The notes: generated by a model not told the origin, from the letters alone. A stretch of DNA of 17,517 bases from Flavobacteriales bacterium UBA720 (GCA_002297505.1 DBLQ01000114.1:9716-27232); one strand, 5' to 3'; numbered from the stretch's first letter, positions 1 through 7,422 are shown. Program-made: numbers and translations.

Positions 1-724
1 CATCATCAGATGAGATATAGCGTGCATCATCATAATTGTTGACAAATCCGGTCTCTATAAGAATGGACGGCATGGCATTCATCCGCAGCACGTGCAGGTT
101 TTCCTGCTTCACACCTCTGGACAGACGCTTATCTTTCTTAACAAAATTTTCTTCCACAAGACCACCTATCGTGAGACTGGCCTGCAGATATTTACTTTGC
201 TGGATTTTCAGGGCAATGAGCGATTCCGGCGAGCTGGGATTGTAGGATGCAAAGTTCTCCTTATCTTTTTCATCCAGGAAGATCACGTCGTTCTCCGCTT
301 TCGCTACATCCAGGTTGGTTTTGTTCTGATTAGGCCCTTGGACAAAGGTTTCTGTGCCCTGCGCCGTGGAGCTGCTGCTGCGGGAAGAATTGACATGCAC
401 CGAGACAAAGAGGTCTGCTTTGCTGCGATTGGCCAGGTCTGTTCTGGAGGTTAATGACGGATATTCATCCACTTTTCTGGTGTAGATCACCTTGAAGTCT
501 TTGCTTTTTTCCAGCATCCGTCCCAGTTTCAGGACAATGCCCAGGGTTACGTTTTTTTCCTGTACCAGTCCCAGGTCGCCATAGCTGCGCTGCGCTCCCG
601 TATCGCTGCCGCCATGTCCCGCGTCCAAAACTACCGTGAATTTTTTCTGAGCAAAAATGCTGTTAAAACCAAAGAAAATCATCAAAAGGAAAAAAAATTT
701 CCTATAAAATATATGGCTTGACAT
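1..724 (-). CDS. N-acetylmuramoyl-L-alanine amidase (Amidase_3), C-terminus cut by window edge
   Basis: Reading the minus strand from an ATG at 722-724 gives 241 open codons running off the left edge. The enzyme cleaves the amide bond between N-acetylmuramic acid and the stem peptide of peptidoglycan in the periplasm, usually for daughter-cell separation. Residues 1-25 form a signal peptide (basic SSHIFYRK, hydrophobic core, ending IFAQ). The Amidase_3 motifs are all visible: DAGHGGSDTGA with zinc ligand H37, E56 in QEKNVTL, H110 in SVHVNSS, and the catalytic glutamate E224 in ILIETGFVNN. Family members are AmiA/B/C-like; nothing visible says which regulator activates it. It diverges from the LptD-like gene, with 42 bases between the start codons, so the two promoters must be closely packed. 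Seen: motifs and signal peptide. Inferred: periplasmic role in division. The C-terminus, including any extra domain, is outside the window. Confidence 0.93.
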   Translation of the reverse strand, partial: MSSHIFYRKFFFLLMIFFGFNSIFAQKKFTVVLDAGHGGSDTGAQRSYGDLGLVQEKNVTLGIVLKLGRMLEKSKDFKVIYTRKVDEYPSLTSRTDLANRSKADLFVSVHVNSSRSSSSTAQGTETFVQGPNQNKTNLDVAKAENDVIFLDEKDKENFASYNPSSPESLIALKIQQSKYLQASLTIGGLVEENFVKKDKRLSRGVKQENLHVLRMNAMPSILIETGFVNNYDDARYISSDD

Positions 725-744
725 TTTAATCTTTAAAATTTAAT

Positions 745-752
745 TAATTTTG
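745..752 (+). promoter_or_regulatory. Putative -7 box (TAATTTTG) of the LptD-like gene
   Basis: TAATTTTG fits the Bacteroidota -7 consensus TAnnTTTG. It predicts a start of transcription near 759 and a very short leader before the ATG at 767. No TTTG -33 element lies at the usual 19-21 base spacing (a TTG at 718-720 is 24 bases away), so this is a partial match only. Confidence 0.45.
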
Positions 753-766
753 ACGCCGATTACAGA

Positions 767-3388
767 ATGACTGCATTGGCTCGAAGTATTTTCAAAAGTA
801 TATTACTAATTTTAAATATCCTAATTTTTAACAATATTTTATCACAAACTGTGCCTCAAAATATTGATAGAAAAGCTGGTGCGGGAGACTCCGTATCCAT
901 TGCGCGGGATACGGCTAACGTCAAACAGGACAGCATTTTACCAAAAGAAGAACTCTCCGATGTGGTGAAGACCAAAGCCGAATATAAAAGCAGTTCTTCC
1001 ATTTCCAATAAACAAACTTTCCTTACCAAGAAAGCACAGATCATTTACCAAGATATGCAGATTGATGCAGACTACATCCGCATCGATTGGGAAACAGGAA
1101 AGATCTATGCCCGCGGCGAGCAGGACCAAAAGGGAAAAATCATCAAACCGGCTGTAGCCACACAAGGCGGAAAACAGTACGAGTACAACGAGGTGATCTA
1201 TAATTACAAGACCCGCCAGGCCATTGCCTTCAATGCAAGAACGGAGGAAAGCGAAGGGGTCATAGTGGCAGAAAAGACCAAAAAGTATAATGACTCCGTC
1301 TTCTTTATGCGGAAGGCCATCTATACTACCGACGAATATTTCATCAAGAAAAAAGACACGTTGCCGGATTATCATATGTCCGCACCCAATATCAAGCTGA
1401 TCAAAGGTAAGGACAATGCCCAGCTGGTTACAGGCCCTATACAACTGTACATCGAGCAGGTGCCTACACCGCTGGTAATGCCTTTTGCAATTCTTCCATT
1501 TTCGGACAAGCGTTCTGCAGGGATTCTCATTCCGAGTTTCGGGGAGCGGCAGGATGTCGGGTTTTTCCTGAACGGTCTGGGTTATTATCAACCCATTGGC
1601 GACCACTTTGACCTCAAGATCCTATCGGACATCTATACCAAAGGCAGCTGGAACCTGAAACCCGAGCTCAATTATCTCAAAAAATACCGCTACTCCGGAA
1701 ACTTTGCCGCCGACTATGGCTACACCGTGCGGGGCATCAAAGGTCTGGATGACTATTCCAGGACCAAAACTTTCAGGATTGCGTGGCGCCATTCCCAGGA
1801 TTCCAAGGCTAATCCTTATTTCACGTTCAACGCCAGTGTGGATATCGTGAGCAGTAAATTTTATAACAATACCGTCAACAATAATTATATCTTCAACGGG
1901 AATATCCTGAACACCACGCAGACGTCCAGGATCAACGTGACCAAGCGTTTTCTCAATCTGCCGATCACCATCAGTGCCAGTGCGGGCTACAACCAGAACT
2001 TTGCGACAGGTCTTACGGACATCCGCCTTCCGGATATGACGGTGGCTATCAATCAGTTCTACCTTTTCAAACCGAAGACCGGCGTGCGGACAGGGCTTTT
2101 GGAGAACATCAACGTTAATACAGGTTTTGCCCTTAGTAATTATGTGACTACCACGGAAGACGAAGTTTTTACCGCGCAGATGTGGAAAGATATGAAGACG
2201 GGTGCCAAGAATAACATCGCATTGTCTACCAATACCACGCTGGCTAAGTTTTTCACCTTTTCCCTGAGTGCGAATGTTGATAATGTGTTGACGACTAAAA
2301 TTTTGGAAAAATCCTATAACCCGATAACCAATCAGGTGGATAACAATTTCCAGAACAAGGTCTCCGGCTATTCCACATTTTCTACCAGTGCCAGCTTGCA
2401 GACGATTCTTTATGGTCAGAAAAATTTTGGGAAGCGTTCGCCCATTGTGGCCATCCGTCACATGATGACGCCAAGTTTCAGCTTCACCTATTCCCCGGAT
2501 TTCGGAGAGCGCAGCTGGGGATATTACCGCGATTATTCCAATGCCAGAGGCGAGATTACACCATATTCAATCTTCGAAAATGGCATCTATGGCGCGCCCT
2601 CTACAGGATTGGTGCAGAGCCTGGGCTTCAACATCGCCAATAATCTGGAGATGAAGGTCAAGTCCAAAAGTGATTCTACCGGTGTGAAAAAGGTCAAGAT
2701 TTTTGAAAACCTCAACGTTTCCGGCGGTTACAACTTTGCAGCAGAGAAGTACAAATGGTCCGTGTTCAGCGTCAATGCGCAGTCATCATTCTTTGACAAT
2801 AAACTGAATGTGAATTCCAGCCTCACCATAGAGCCGTACGAAATTGTCTTTGCAGATGGCAGCACGGTGGGCGAGCGTACGGAGAACTTCGGGCACTTCA
2901 GCCTGCAGGGCTTCAACCTTCAGCTATCGTATCCCATGAGCGAGGCCATTTTTGGCAAAAAGGAAGAACTCTCGGAAAAATATAAGAAGAAAGGCGAGAT
3001 CCGGAATGAGAATTATTATTTTGATGATGATAACTATGCCCATTACCAGCCCACCTGGACCCTGAATGTCAATGCCAACTATGCCTACTCCCGCGGCCTT
3101 TCCCGCTTTGGGACCAAGGTGGCTACCGTAGGTCTGGACGGCAGCATCAAGCTTACACCGTATTGGAACATCAACGGCAGCACCAATTATGATGTGGTGA
3201 ATAAAACCCTGGCCTACACCAGGCTCGGCTTCTCCAGGGATCAGCGGAGTTTCACCATTACTTTCAACTGGGTGCCGTTCGGGCAGTTCAAGGTTTATGA
3301 TTTCTTTATCGGCATCAAGGCCAATATCCTGAAAGATGCCGTGAAGTACAAGGAAAGAAGTTTCACGCAGCCTAACAGCACTTTTTAA
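767..3388 (+). CDS. lptD: LptD-like outer-membrane LPS-assembly protein (OstA/LptD family)
   Basis: An 873-residue protein resembling the Bacteroidota form of LptD, the outer-membrane beta-barrel that inserts lipopolysaccharide into the outer leaflet with its lipoprotein partner LptE. Residues 1-27 are a signal peptide (basic start, then an Ile/Leu/Asn-rich core ending NNILSQ). About 80-150 is an OstA-like periplasmic domain (LTKKAQIIYQDMQIDADYIR, then GKIYARGEQD). From about 230 comes the conserved stretch PFAILPFSDKRSAGILIPSF, followed by more than 600 residues of alternating polar/aromatic strands typical of a barrel. The last residue is Phe, often seen in outer-membrane barrels. The ATG at 767 is preferred because it gives the complete signal peptide. 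It diverges from the amidase and is followed by ridA after 119 bases. Seen: signal peptide, OstA-like region, barrel-like composition. Inferred: LPS transport role, since Bacteroidota LptD is distant from the E. coli protein. Confidence 0.85.
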   Translation: MTALARSIFKSILLILNILIFNNILSQTVPQNIDRKAGAGDSVSIARDTANVKQDSILPKEELSDVVKTKAEYKSSSSISNKQTFLTKKAQIIYQDMQIDADYIRIDWETGKIYARGEQDQKGKIIKPAVATQGGKQYEYNEVIYNYKTRQAIAFNARTEESEGVIVAEKTKKYNDSVFFMRKAIYTTDEYFIKKKDTLPDYHMSAPNIKLIKGKDNAQLVTGPIQLYIEQVPTPLVMPFAILPFSDKRSAGILIPSFGERQDVGFFLNGLGYYQPIGDHFDLKILSDIYTKGSWNLKPELNYLKKYRYSGNFAADYGYTVRGIKGLDDYSRTKTFRIAWRHSQDSKANPYFTFNASVDIVSSKFYNNTVNNNYIFNGNILNTTQTSRINVTKRFLNLPITISASAGYNQNFATGLTDIRLPDMTVAINQFYLFKPKTGVRTGLLENINVNTGFALSNYVTTTEDEVFTAQMWKDMKTGAKNNIALSTNTTLAKFFTFSLSANVDNVLTTKILEKSYNPITNQVDNNFQNKVSGYSTFSTSASLQTILYGQKNFGKRSPIVAIRHMMTPSFSFTYSPDFGERSWGYYRDYSNARGEITPYSIFENGIYGAPSTGLVQSLGFNIANNLEMKVKSKSDSTGVKKVKIFENLNVSGGYNFAAEKYKWSVFSVNAQSSFFDNKLNVNSSLTIEPYEIVFADGSTVGERTENFGHFSLQGFNLQLSYPMSEAIFGKKEELSEKYKKKGEIRNENYYFDDDNYAHYQPTWTLNVNANYAYSRGLSRFGTKVATVGLDGSIKLTPYWNINGSTNYDVVNKTLAYTRLGFSRDQRSFTITFNWVPFGQFKVYDFFIGIKANILKDAVKYKERSFTQPNSTF

Positions 3389-3443
3389 ATCAGGAACAAG
3401 ATTAATTACGAGATTATCGTATTTATGACACGATTTGAAAATC

Positions 3444-3471
3444 TTCCAGCCTCCGGCTTCCTACTTCCATC
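3444..3471 (+). repeat. Four tandem heptanucleotides TTCCnnC
   Basis: TTCCAGC, CTCCGGC, TTCCTAC and TTCCATC follow one another with an exact 7-base period, directly upstream of the ridA -7 box. An AGCC-TCC-GGCT mini-hairpin lies inside (3448-3458). The block is pyrimidine- and C-rich within AT-rich intergenic DNA. I know of no assigned function. Confidence 0.7.
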
Positions 3472-3480
3472 TAAAATCTA

Positions 3481-3488
3481 TAGTTTTG
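3481..3488 (+). promoter_or_regulatory. Putative -7 box (TAGTTTTG) of ridA
   Basis: TAGTTTTG matches TAnnTTTG, 19 bases before the ridA ATG, predicting a leader of roughly 12 bases. The -33 position falls in the heptanucleotide repeat (TTCC instead of TTTG), so the upstream element is weak or replaced by the repeat. Confidence 0.5.
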
Positions 3489-3507
3489 TAGCAATTAAAT
3501 TTTAACA

Positions 3508-3888
3508 ATGAAAACAATCATCCATACCTCAGATGCGCCTGCAGCCATCGGCCCTTACTCACAGGCCTGCCTAGCCGGCGGAACGCTGTACATCTCCGGA
3601 CAGATCCCTGTGGACCCGGAAAGCGGCAAGCTGATAGAAGGCATCGAGAAGGAAACGCATCAGGTGATGAAAAACCTCCGCGCCATCCTCGCCGAGGCTG
3701 GAATGACATTTGATAACGCTGTAAAAGCATCAATTTTCCTCAAAAGTATGGACGACTTTGCGGTGGTGAACGAGATCTATGCCTCGTACTTCAGCAACGA
3801 TCAGTTCCCGGCAAGGGAAACCGTGCAGGTGTCCTGCCTCCCGAAAAACGTGGATGTGGAAATATCGATGATTGCTTTCAAAGGTTAG
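3508..3888 (+). CDS. ridA: RidA family 2-iminobutanoate/2-iminopropanoate deaminase
   Basis: A 126-residue, full-length member of the RidA/YjgF/YER057c family, cytosolic trimers that hydrolyse reactive enamine/imine intermediates released by PLP enzymes such as threonine dehydratase, sparing other PLP enzymes from damage. Visible signatures are APAAIGPYSQA near the N-terminus, LYISGQIPVDPESG, QVMKNLRAILAEAGM, and the C-terminal FPARETVQVSCLPKNVDVEI. The arginine of FPARE corresponds to the carboxylate-binding Arg105 that defines active members. The ATG at 3508 gives the standard length. The next gene starts 2 bases after the stop codon, so the two are almost certainly co-translated. Seen: the family motifs and the key Arg. 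Known from the family: imine deamination. The physiological substrate here is not determinable. Confidence 0.95.
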   Translation: MKTIIHTSDAPAAIGPYSQACLAGGTLYISGQIPVDPESGKLIEGIEKETHQVMKNLRAILAEAGMTFDNAVKASIFLKSMDDFAVVNEIYASYFSNDQFPARETVQVSCLPKNVDVEISMIAFKG

Positions 3889-3889
3889 A

Positions 3890-4342
3890 ATGGATTTTCT
3901 CAGGAATACAATAGGTGTTTTGGCCGGGCTGGCCGTGGCGGCACTCATTATCACGCTAGGGATAAAGATCGACTCCAGCTGGATTACCTACAAGGAGTTT
4001 GCCCCGTTCGAGCATTGGGAGCGTCTCCTACAGACTGTGCAGAAGAAGGATTCCTTTTTTGTGGCACTGCTGTTTTTCGGTGGCGTGGGCGTAACCTTCG
4101 GCGGTGTGGTCACGGCTGTTATTGTTAAGTATGCCAAGGTAGCATACGCCATTCTCATTGGTTTCATCATGCTGTTCATCGCCATGCTGGATATCATCAT
4201 CTATCCGTATCATCCTGTATTCTATAAAATCTCTATATTCCTCATCTTTTTCCCCTTCTCCTGGATTGGCGGCAAGATTACGGAAGTCATCTACGAACGG
4301 CGGAAGAAACGCCTGAAGCTGGCACAGAAAAATCAGAAATAA
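3890..4342 (+). CDS. Small four-helix inner-membrane protein of unknown function, coupled to ridA
   Basis: I do not recognise this 150-residue protein. The best start is the ATG at 3890, one base after the ridA TAG; an in-frame TTG at 3872 would overlap ridA and is less likely. Four hydrophobic segments are visible: about 7-25 (NTIGVLAGLAVAALIITLG), 57-80 (a glycine-rich GGVGVTFGGVV helix), 83-104 and 111-128. A charged loop of about 30 residues separates helices 1 and 2, and a strongly basic tail (ERRKKRLKLAQKNQK) would be cytoplasmic by the positive-inside rule. No catalytic motif or channel signature is evident. Position suggests translational coupling with RidA, but the pairing may simply be economical packing. 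A rho-independent terminator follows 8 bases after the stop. Confidence is high that it is a gene and nil for function. Confidence 0.85.
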   Translation: MDFLRNTIGVLAGLAVAALIITLGIKIDSSWITYKEFAPFEHWERLLQTVQKKDSFFVALLFFGGVGVTFGGVVTAVIVKYAKVAYAILIGFIMLFIAMLDIIIYPYHPVFYKISIFLIFFPFSWIGGKITEVIYERRKKRLKLAQKNQK

Positions 4343-4350
4343 ATACACAG

Positions 4351-4376
4351 ACCGCAGGCTAGGCTTGTGGTTTTTT
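4351..4376 (+). terminator. Rho-independent terminator of the ridA operon
   Basis: Stem arms 4351-4359 (ACCGCAGGC) and 4363-4371 (GCTTGTGGT) pair over nine positions, two of them G-T, around a TAG loop, followed by six T. It closes the ridA/membrane-protein unit and therefore isolates the repeat array downstream from its transcription. Confidence 0.85.
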
Positions 4377-4382
4377 GTTCTG

Positions 4383-4613
4383 TCAGTACACGTGTCCACA
4401 GTATAAGCCTTCCTACCAAAACTATAACCGCGCCTGATATAATGACAGGCTAACCTTTCAAAATCATAGGTCCGCCTGCGAAAAGGTTAGGCCGGACTAA
4501 TAAAATCATAGGCACGCCTGCCCAAACTATAGGCACGCCTATCCAAAAGGTAGGCGAGCCTATTAAATTAATAGGCGAACCTGCCATAGAAGTAAGCTGG
4601 CCTGTTCACTGAA
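4383..4613. repeat. Tandem array of 10-11 degenerate 21-bp units with an AGGC-nn-GCCT dyad
   Basis: Units begin at 4404, 4425, 4446, 4467, 4488, 4509, 4530, 4551, 4572 and 4593, exactly 21 bases apart with no slippage. A weaker unit at 4383 matches the 4509 unit at 13 of 21 positions. The consensus is TAGGC, two variable bases, GCCT, then about ten bases rich in C then A. The middle units (4509-4571) are the most alike; the edges are degenerate, as in an ageing array. The AGGC/GCCT arms make each good unit nearly palindromic. Twenty-one bp is two helical turns, so all dyads would face the same side. The array lies between a terminator at 4351-4376 and a bidirectional one at 4612-4649. No ATG, GTG or TTG opens the plus-strand frame that crosses it, so it is probably non-coding. 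It accounts for nearly the whole gap between the flanking genes. Confidence 0.92.
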
Positions 4614-4649
4614 AAAGCCCGCCCTGGAGTTTGCAGAGCGGGCTTTTTT
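4612..4649. terminator. Bidirectional rho-independent terminator
   Basis: Arms 4617-4626 (GCCCGCCCTG) and 4634-4643 (CAGAGCGGGC) pair with one C-A mismatch around a seven-base loop. Five A precede and six T follow, so it works on both strands. On the minus strand it ends the 160-residue protein gene; on the plus strand it would stop anything reading through the 21-bp array. Confidence 0.9.
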
Positions 4650-4666
4650 AGTGTAGGGTTTAAAAA

Positions 4667-5149
4667 TTATTCTTTGTCCGGTGATTTATTATCATTGCCT
4701 TTGTTGGCAAACCTGCTGTTCCAGGTATCTACCTCTCTCATCGCCAGATCAAGTGCGGCATCATTTTGCCTGGATATTTCCAGGTTGGCTTTGTACCGGT
4801 CTGCAAGAGTCATGATATCTGCGGAGGCACCCAGCTGGATTTCCTCTATTGTTTCCAGGTTTTGCAGGAGTGCCATCCTGTTGCCTTCCAGGTTGCTGTA
4901 GTACTCCAGCAACTCGTTTAGTTCAGACGGGTTATCTGCACGGCTCAGCGCGTTGGGGAATTGTGTTGCAACTCTTGATATCAATCTGGCGTAGCCTTCT
5001 CTGCCCTCTGCCATGGTTCGCATGCCGGGCTTTTCATCATCCGTCAGGTTGATCTTGTAAGGTGTTAATGGTGTTAGGGCTGCTGTAATGGTTGCGGTGT
5101 AGGTGTCCGTGATAGACTTCGCCGGAATAGAGATAATGTACTTTCTCAT
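4667..5149 (-). CDS. Hypothetical 160-residue mostly helical protein
   Basis: Not recognised. The protein begins MRKYIISIPAKSITDTYTAT, without a signal peptide or membrane segment, so it is probably cytoplasmic. A short, Thr-rich, possibly beta N-terminal part (1-35) precedes TDDEKPGMRTMAEGREGYAR, after which residues about 45-150 look like a run of amphipathic helices rich in Glu, Leu, Asn and Ala, ending in a polar tail (NKGNDNKSPDKE). There is no catalytic motif, cysteine pair or nucleic-acid-binding signature. It has its own downstream terminator, and the asnB terminator separates it from asnB upstream, so it is probably monocistronic; a good -7 box was not found in its AT-rich leader. 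Codon use looks like the neighbours. The long ORF, terminator placement and sensible composition support a real gene. Confidence 0.75.
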   Translation of the reverse strand: MRKYIISIPAKSITDTYTATITAALTPLTPYKINLTDDEKPGMRTMAEGREGYARLISRVATQFPNALSRADNPSELNELLEYYSNLEGNRMALLQNLETIEEIQLGASADIMTLADRYKANLEISRQNDAALDLAMREVDTWNSRFANKGNDNKSPDKE

Positions 5150-5300
5150 CTTATTGTGTTGTTTAGGTTAAAAATTAAATTTCGTTATCGGGATAAAATT
5201 AAGATAAATTTTGATGCAAATTAAAAAAAATAAAATAATTTTTAAAGTGCATTAAAAGCTACAATTTGTAGTTATTGCAATGGTGATAATCATGAATAAA

Positions 5301-5335
5301 AATAAAAAACCCACATGCCAAAACTTGTGGGTTTT
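5301..5335 (-). terminator. Rho-independent terminator of asnB
   Basis: Arms 5306-5315 and 5326-5335 (AAAACCCACA / TGTGGGTTTT) pair perfectly around a ten-base loop. On the minus strand the stem is followed by a run of T interrupted by single A, as expected for the end of asnB, whose stop lies about 30 bases before it. Confidence 0.88.
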
Positions 5336-5366
5336 ACAAATAGTATAGTTAGTTTAAATAAATTGT

Positions 5367-7028
5367 TTAATAAGCAGTCTCGTGCACTTTCACGGCGCGG
5401 CCGCTCGGGTCGTTCATTTTCTTGAAGGCTTCATCCCATTCCAATGCCACCGGTGTGGAGCAGGCTACGGATGGAACCGAAGGCACGCAGCTCGCCGCAG
5501 AATCACTTGGGAAATGGCTCTCGAAGATGGTTCTGTATCGGTATTCTTCTTTACTCATTGGCGTATTGATTGGGAAACGGAATTTGGCATTTGCCATCAT
5601 GTCATCACTGACTTCATCTTCGGCAACCTGTTTAAGAGTGTCGATCCACGAGTAGCCGACACCATCACTGAACTGCTCTTTCTGTCTCCATGCAATGCTT
5701 TCCGGCAGCAGATCTTCGAAGGCTTTTCTCAGAACCCATTTTTCCATGCGTTCCGGCGTTACCATTTTATCTTTTGGATTGATGGTCATTGCCACATCCA
5801 TAAATTCTTTATCAAGGAAAGGTACTCTGCCTTCTATGCCCCAAGCCATCAGGGATTTGTTGGCTCTCAGGCAGTCGTAAAGGTGAAGCTTGCCTAATTT
5901 TCTCACAGTTTCTTCATGGAAAGCCTGCGCCGAAGGTGCTTTGTGGAAATACAAATAACCGCCGAACAATTCATCGGAACCTTCGCCGGAAAGTACCATT
6001 TTGATGCCCATCGATTTAATCACTCTTGCCAGAAGATACATCGGAGTAGAGGCTCTGACTGTTGTAACATCATAAGTTTCCAGGTGGTAAATCACATCTT
6101 TAATGGCGTCCAGACCTTCCTGAACGGTATACTTGATCTCGTGGTGCACGGAGCCGATGTGGTCTGCCGCTTTTCTTGCTGCCGCCAGGTCCGGTGAGCC
6201 TTCCAGCCCGACTGCGAAGCTGTGTAATCTTGGGTACCATGCTTCCTGCGTGTCGCCACTTTCGATTCTCTGTCTTGCATATTTGGCGGTGACTGCGGCA
6301 ATGATAGAAGAATCAAGACCTCCCGAAAGCAGCACGCCATAAGGCACGTCACTCATCAGCTGTCTGTGGACGGCTTCTTCGAGGCCTTTCCGCACGGCTG
6401 CGATATCCGTCTCATTATCCTTAACATTTTCAAACTCTGTCCAGTCCCTTTTGTACCATTGTTGCAGCACCTGGCCATCCTTGCTGTAAAGAAAATGACC
6501 CGGAAGAAATTCTTCAATCTTGTTGCAGACGCCTTCCAGCGATTTCAGTTCAGAAGCCACGTAGAAACTGCCATTCTTGTCCCAGCCCATATACAGCGGA
6601 ATGATGCCCATGTGGTCTCTGCCGATGAGGTAGGCATCGTTTTCTTCGTCATAGAGTGCGAAAGCAAAGATGCCGTTCAGCTTTTCCAGGAAATTTTTCC
6701 CGTCTCTTCTGTAGAGTGCGAGAATCACTTCGCAGTCTGATTGTGTCAGGAAGTCGTAGTCCGGAAATTCTTTCCGGAGTTCCTGGTGGTTGTAGATCTC
6801 GCCATTCACAGCGAGAGCCACTTTTTGATCTTTGGTGAATAATGGCTGCTTGCCGGAAGTGGGATCTACAATGGCCAGTCTCTCGTGGGAGAATATCACA
6901 TGATCATGCTGATAAATCCCAGACCAGTCCGGACCGCGGTGGCGTATTTTTTTTGACATTTCCAGAATCTGGGGTCTCACCACATCATTTTTTTGTTTAG
7001 TGTCGAACACACATACTATTCCGCACAT
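5367..7028 (-). CDS. asnB: Glutamine-hydrolysing asparagine synthase B
   Basis: A 553-residue cytosolic enzyme (E. coli AsnB has 554) that makes asparagine from aspartate, using ATP and ammonia from glutamine. I set the start at the ATG 7026-7028, because maturation must expose Cys2 (MCGIVCVFD) as N-terminal nucleophile; an 18-codon upstream extension would destroy this and overlap the promoter. The glutaminase domain (1 to about 195) shows C2, HRGPDWSG (30-37), R50 in ERLAIVDP, NGEIYN (75-80) and SDCE (97-100). The synthetase domain has the PP-loop SGGLDSS (235-241), ETYD (317-320) and SGEGSDELFGG (347-357). All residues expected for glutaminase and beta-aspartyl-AMP chemistry are present. 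The C-terminus carries a stretch rich in Ser, Ala and Cys (about 510-530), typical of this group. It is transcribed alone, from a -7 box at 7065-7072 to the terminator at 5301-5335. Confidence 0.97.
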   Translation of the reverse strand: MCGIVCVFDTKQKNDVVRPQILEMSKKIRHRGPDWSGIYQHDHVIFSHERLAIVDPTSGKQPLFTKDQKVALAVNGEIYNHQELRKEFPDYDFLTQSDCEVILALYRRDGKNFLEKLNGIFAFALYDEENDAYLIGRDHMGIIPLYMGWDKNGSFYVASELKSLEGVCNKIEEFLPGHFLYSKDGQVLQQWYKRDWTEFENVKDNETDIAAVRKGLEEAVHRQLMSDVPYGVLLSGGLDSSIIAAVTAKYARQRIESGDTQEAWYPRLHSFAVGLEGSPDLAAARKAADHIGSVHHEIKYTVQEGLDAIKDVIYHLETYDVTTVRASTPMYLLARVIKSMGIKMVLSGEGSDELFGGYLYFHKAPSAQAFHEETVRKLGKLHLYDCLRANKSLMAWGIEGRVPFLDKEFMDVAMTINPKDKMVTPERMEKWVLRKAFEDLLPESIAWRQKEQFSDGVGYSWIDTLKQVAEDEVSDDMMANAKFRFPINTPMSKEEYRYRTIFESHFPSDSAASCVPSVPSVACSTPVALEWDEAFKKMNDPSGRAVKVHETAY

Positions 7029-7064
7029 CTTATTTTGAATTTGATTTAAGTTAAAATAATGATG

Positions 7065-7072
7065 CAAACTTA
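7065..7072 (-). promoter_or_regulatory. Putative -7 box (TAAGTTTG) of asnB
   Basis: On the minus strand TAAGTTTG matches TAnnTTTG and lies 36 bases upstream of the corrected asnB ATG, implying a leader of about 30 bases. At the -33 position there is only TTTT, so the upstream element is imperfect. Confidence 0.6.
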
Positions 7073-7316
7073 TAGCGTGCAATCGCTAAATAAAACTAAT
7101 TACTGAAATTGGTTTAAAATTTTTATGGAATGGAATGTATTTTTATTTAATTTTAATTGTAAGACTGATTTTTTAATATTTATCATTGATATTTTATTCT
7201 CTGTTGCAGCGGAACAAATGTATTGATGAACCATTGCGGAAAATTTACCTATAAAGGCTTATTTTTTTTCTTTGGAGCTGATTAGAATCAAAAAAATATA
7301 CAATAGTGAAAAAAAA

Positions 7317-7350
7317 TTCAAAAAATGTATTGCAGGTTTCAAAAAATGTA
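7317..7350 (+). repeat. Two 13-base direct repeats with 21-base spacing
   Basis: TTCAAAAAATGTA occurs at 7317-7329 and again at 7338-7350, identical in every base. The copies sit just in front of, and partly over, the weak promoter-like element of the possible short transcript, so they could be paired binding sites or chance in A-rich DNA. Confidence 0.7.
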
Positions 7351-7422
7351 CGATTTTTGTAACGAAAATTGTATTACGGATGCAGCAATGCATTTGTAAT
7401 TTTTTCATCATTTGTGTTTTTG

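Noticed and set aside
36..454. Plus-strand ORFs at the left edge
   Set aside because: They overlap the amidase, whose minus-strand frame carries all catalytic motifs and is open across the whole region.
938..1606. Long minus-strand ORF (222 codons) inside the LptD-like gene
   Set aside because: It is antisense to a strongly supported coding frame and the protein has no recognisable features; the same holds for 1622-2461.
4404..4613. CRISPR array
   Set aside because: Units are contiguous 21-bp degenerate repeats without unique spacers, and no cas gene is nearby.
4404..4613. Plasmid-type iterons marking a replication origin
   Set aside because: No replication initiator gene, no DnaA boxes recognised, and the surrounding genes are chromosomal core genes.
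7029..7082. An 18-residue N-terminal extension of AsnB
   Set aside because: It would bury Cys2, the required N-terminal nucleophile, and it covers the -7 box.
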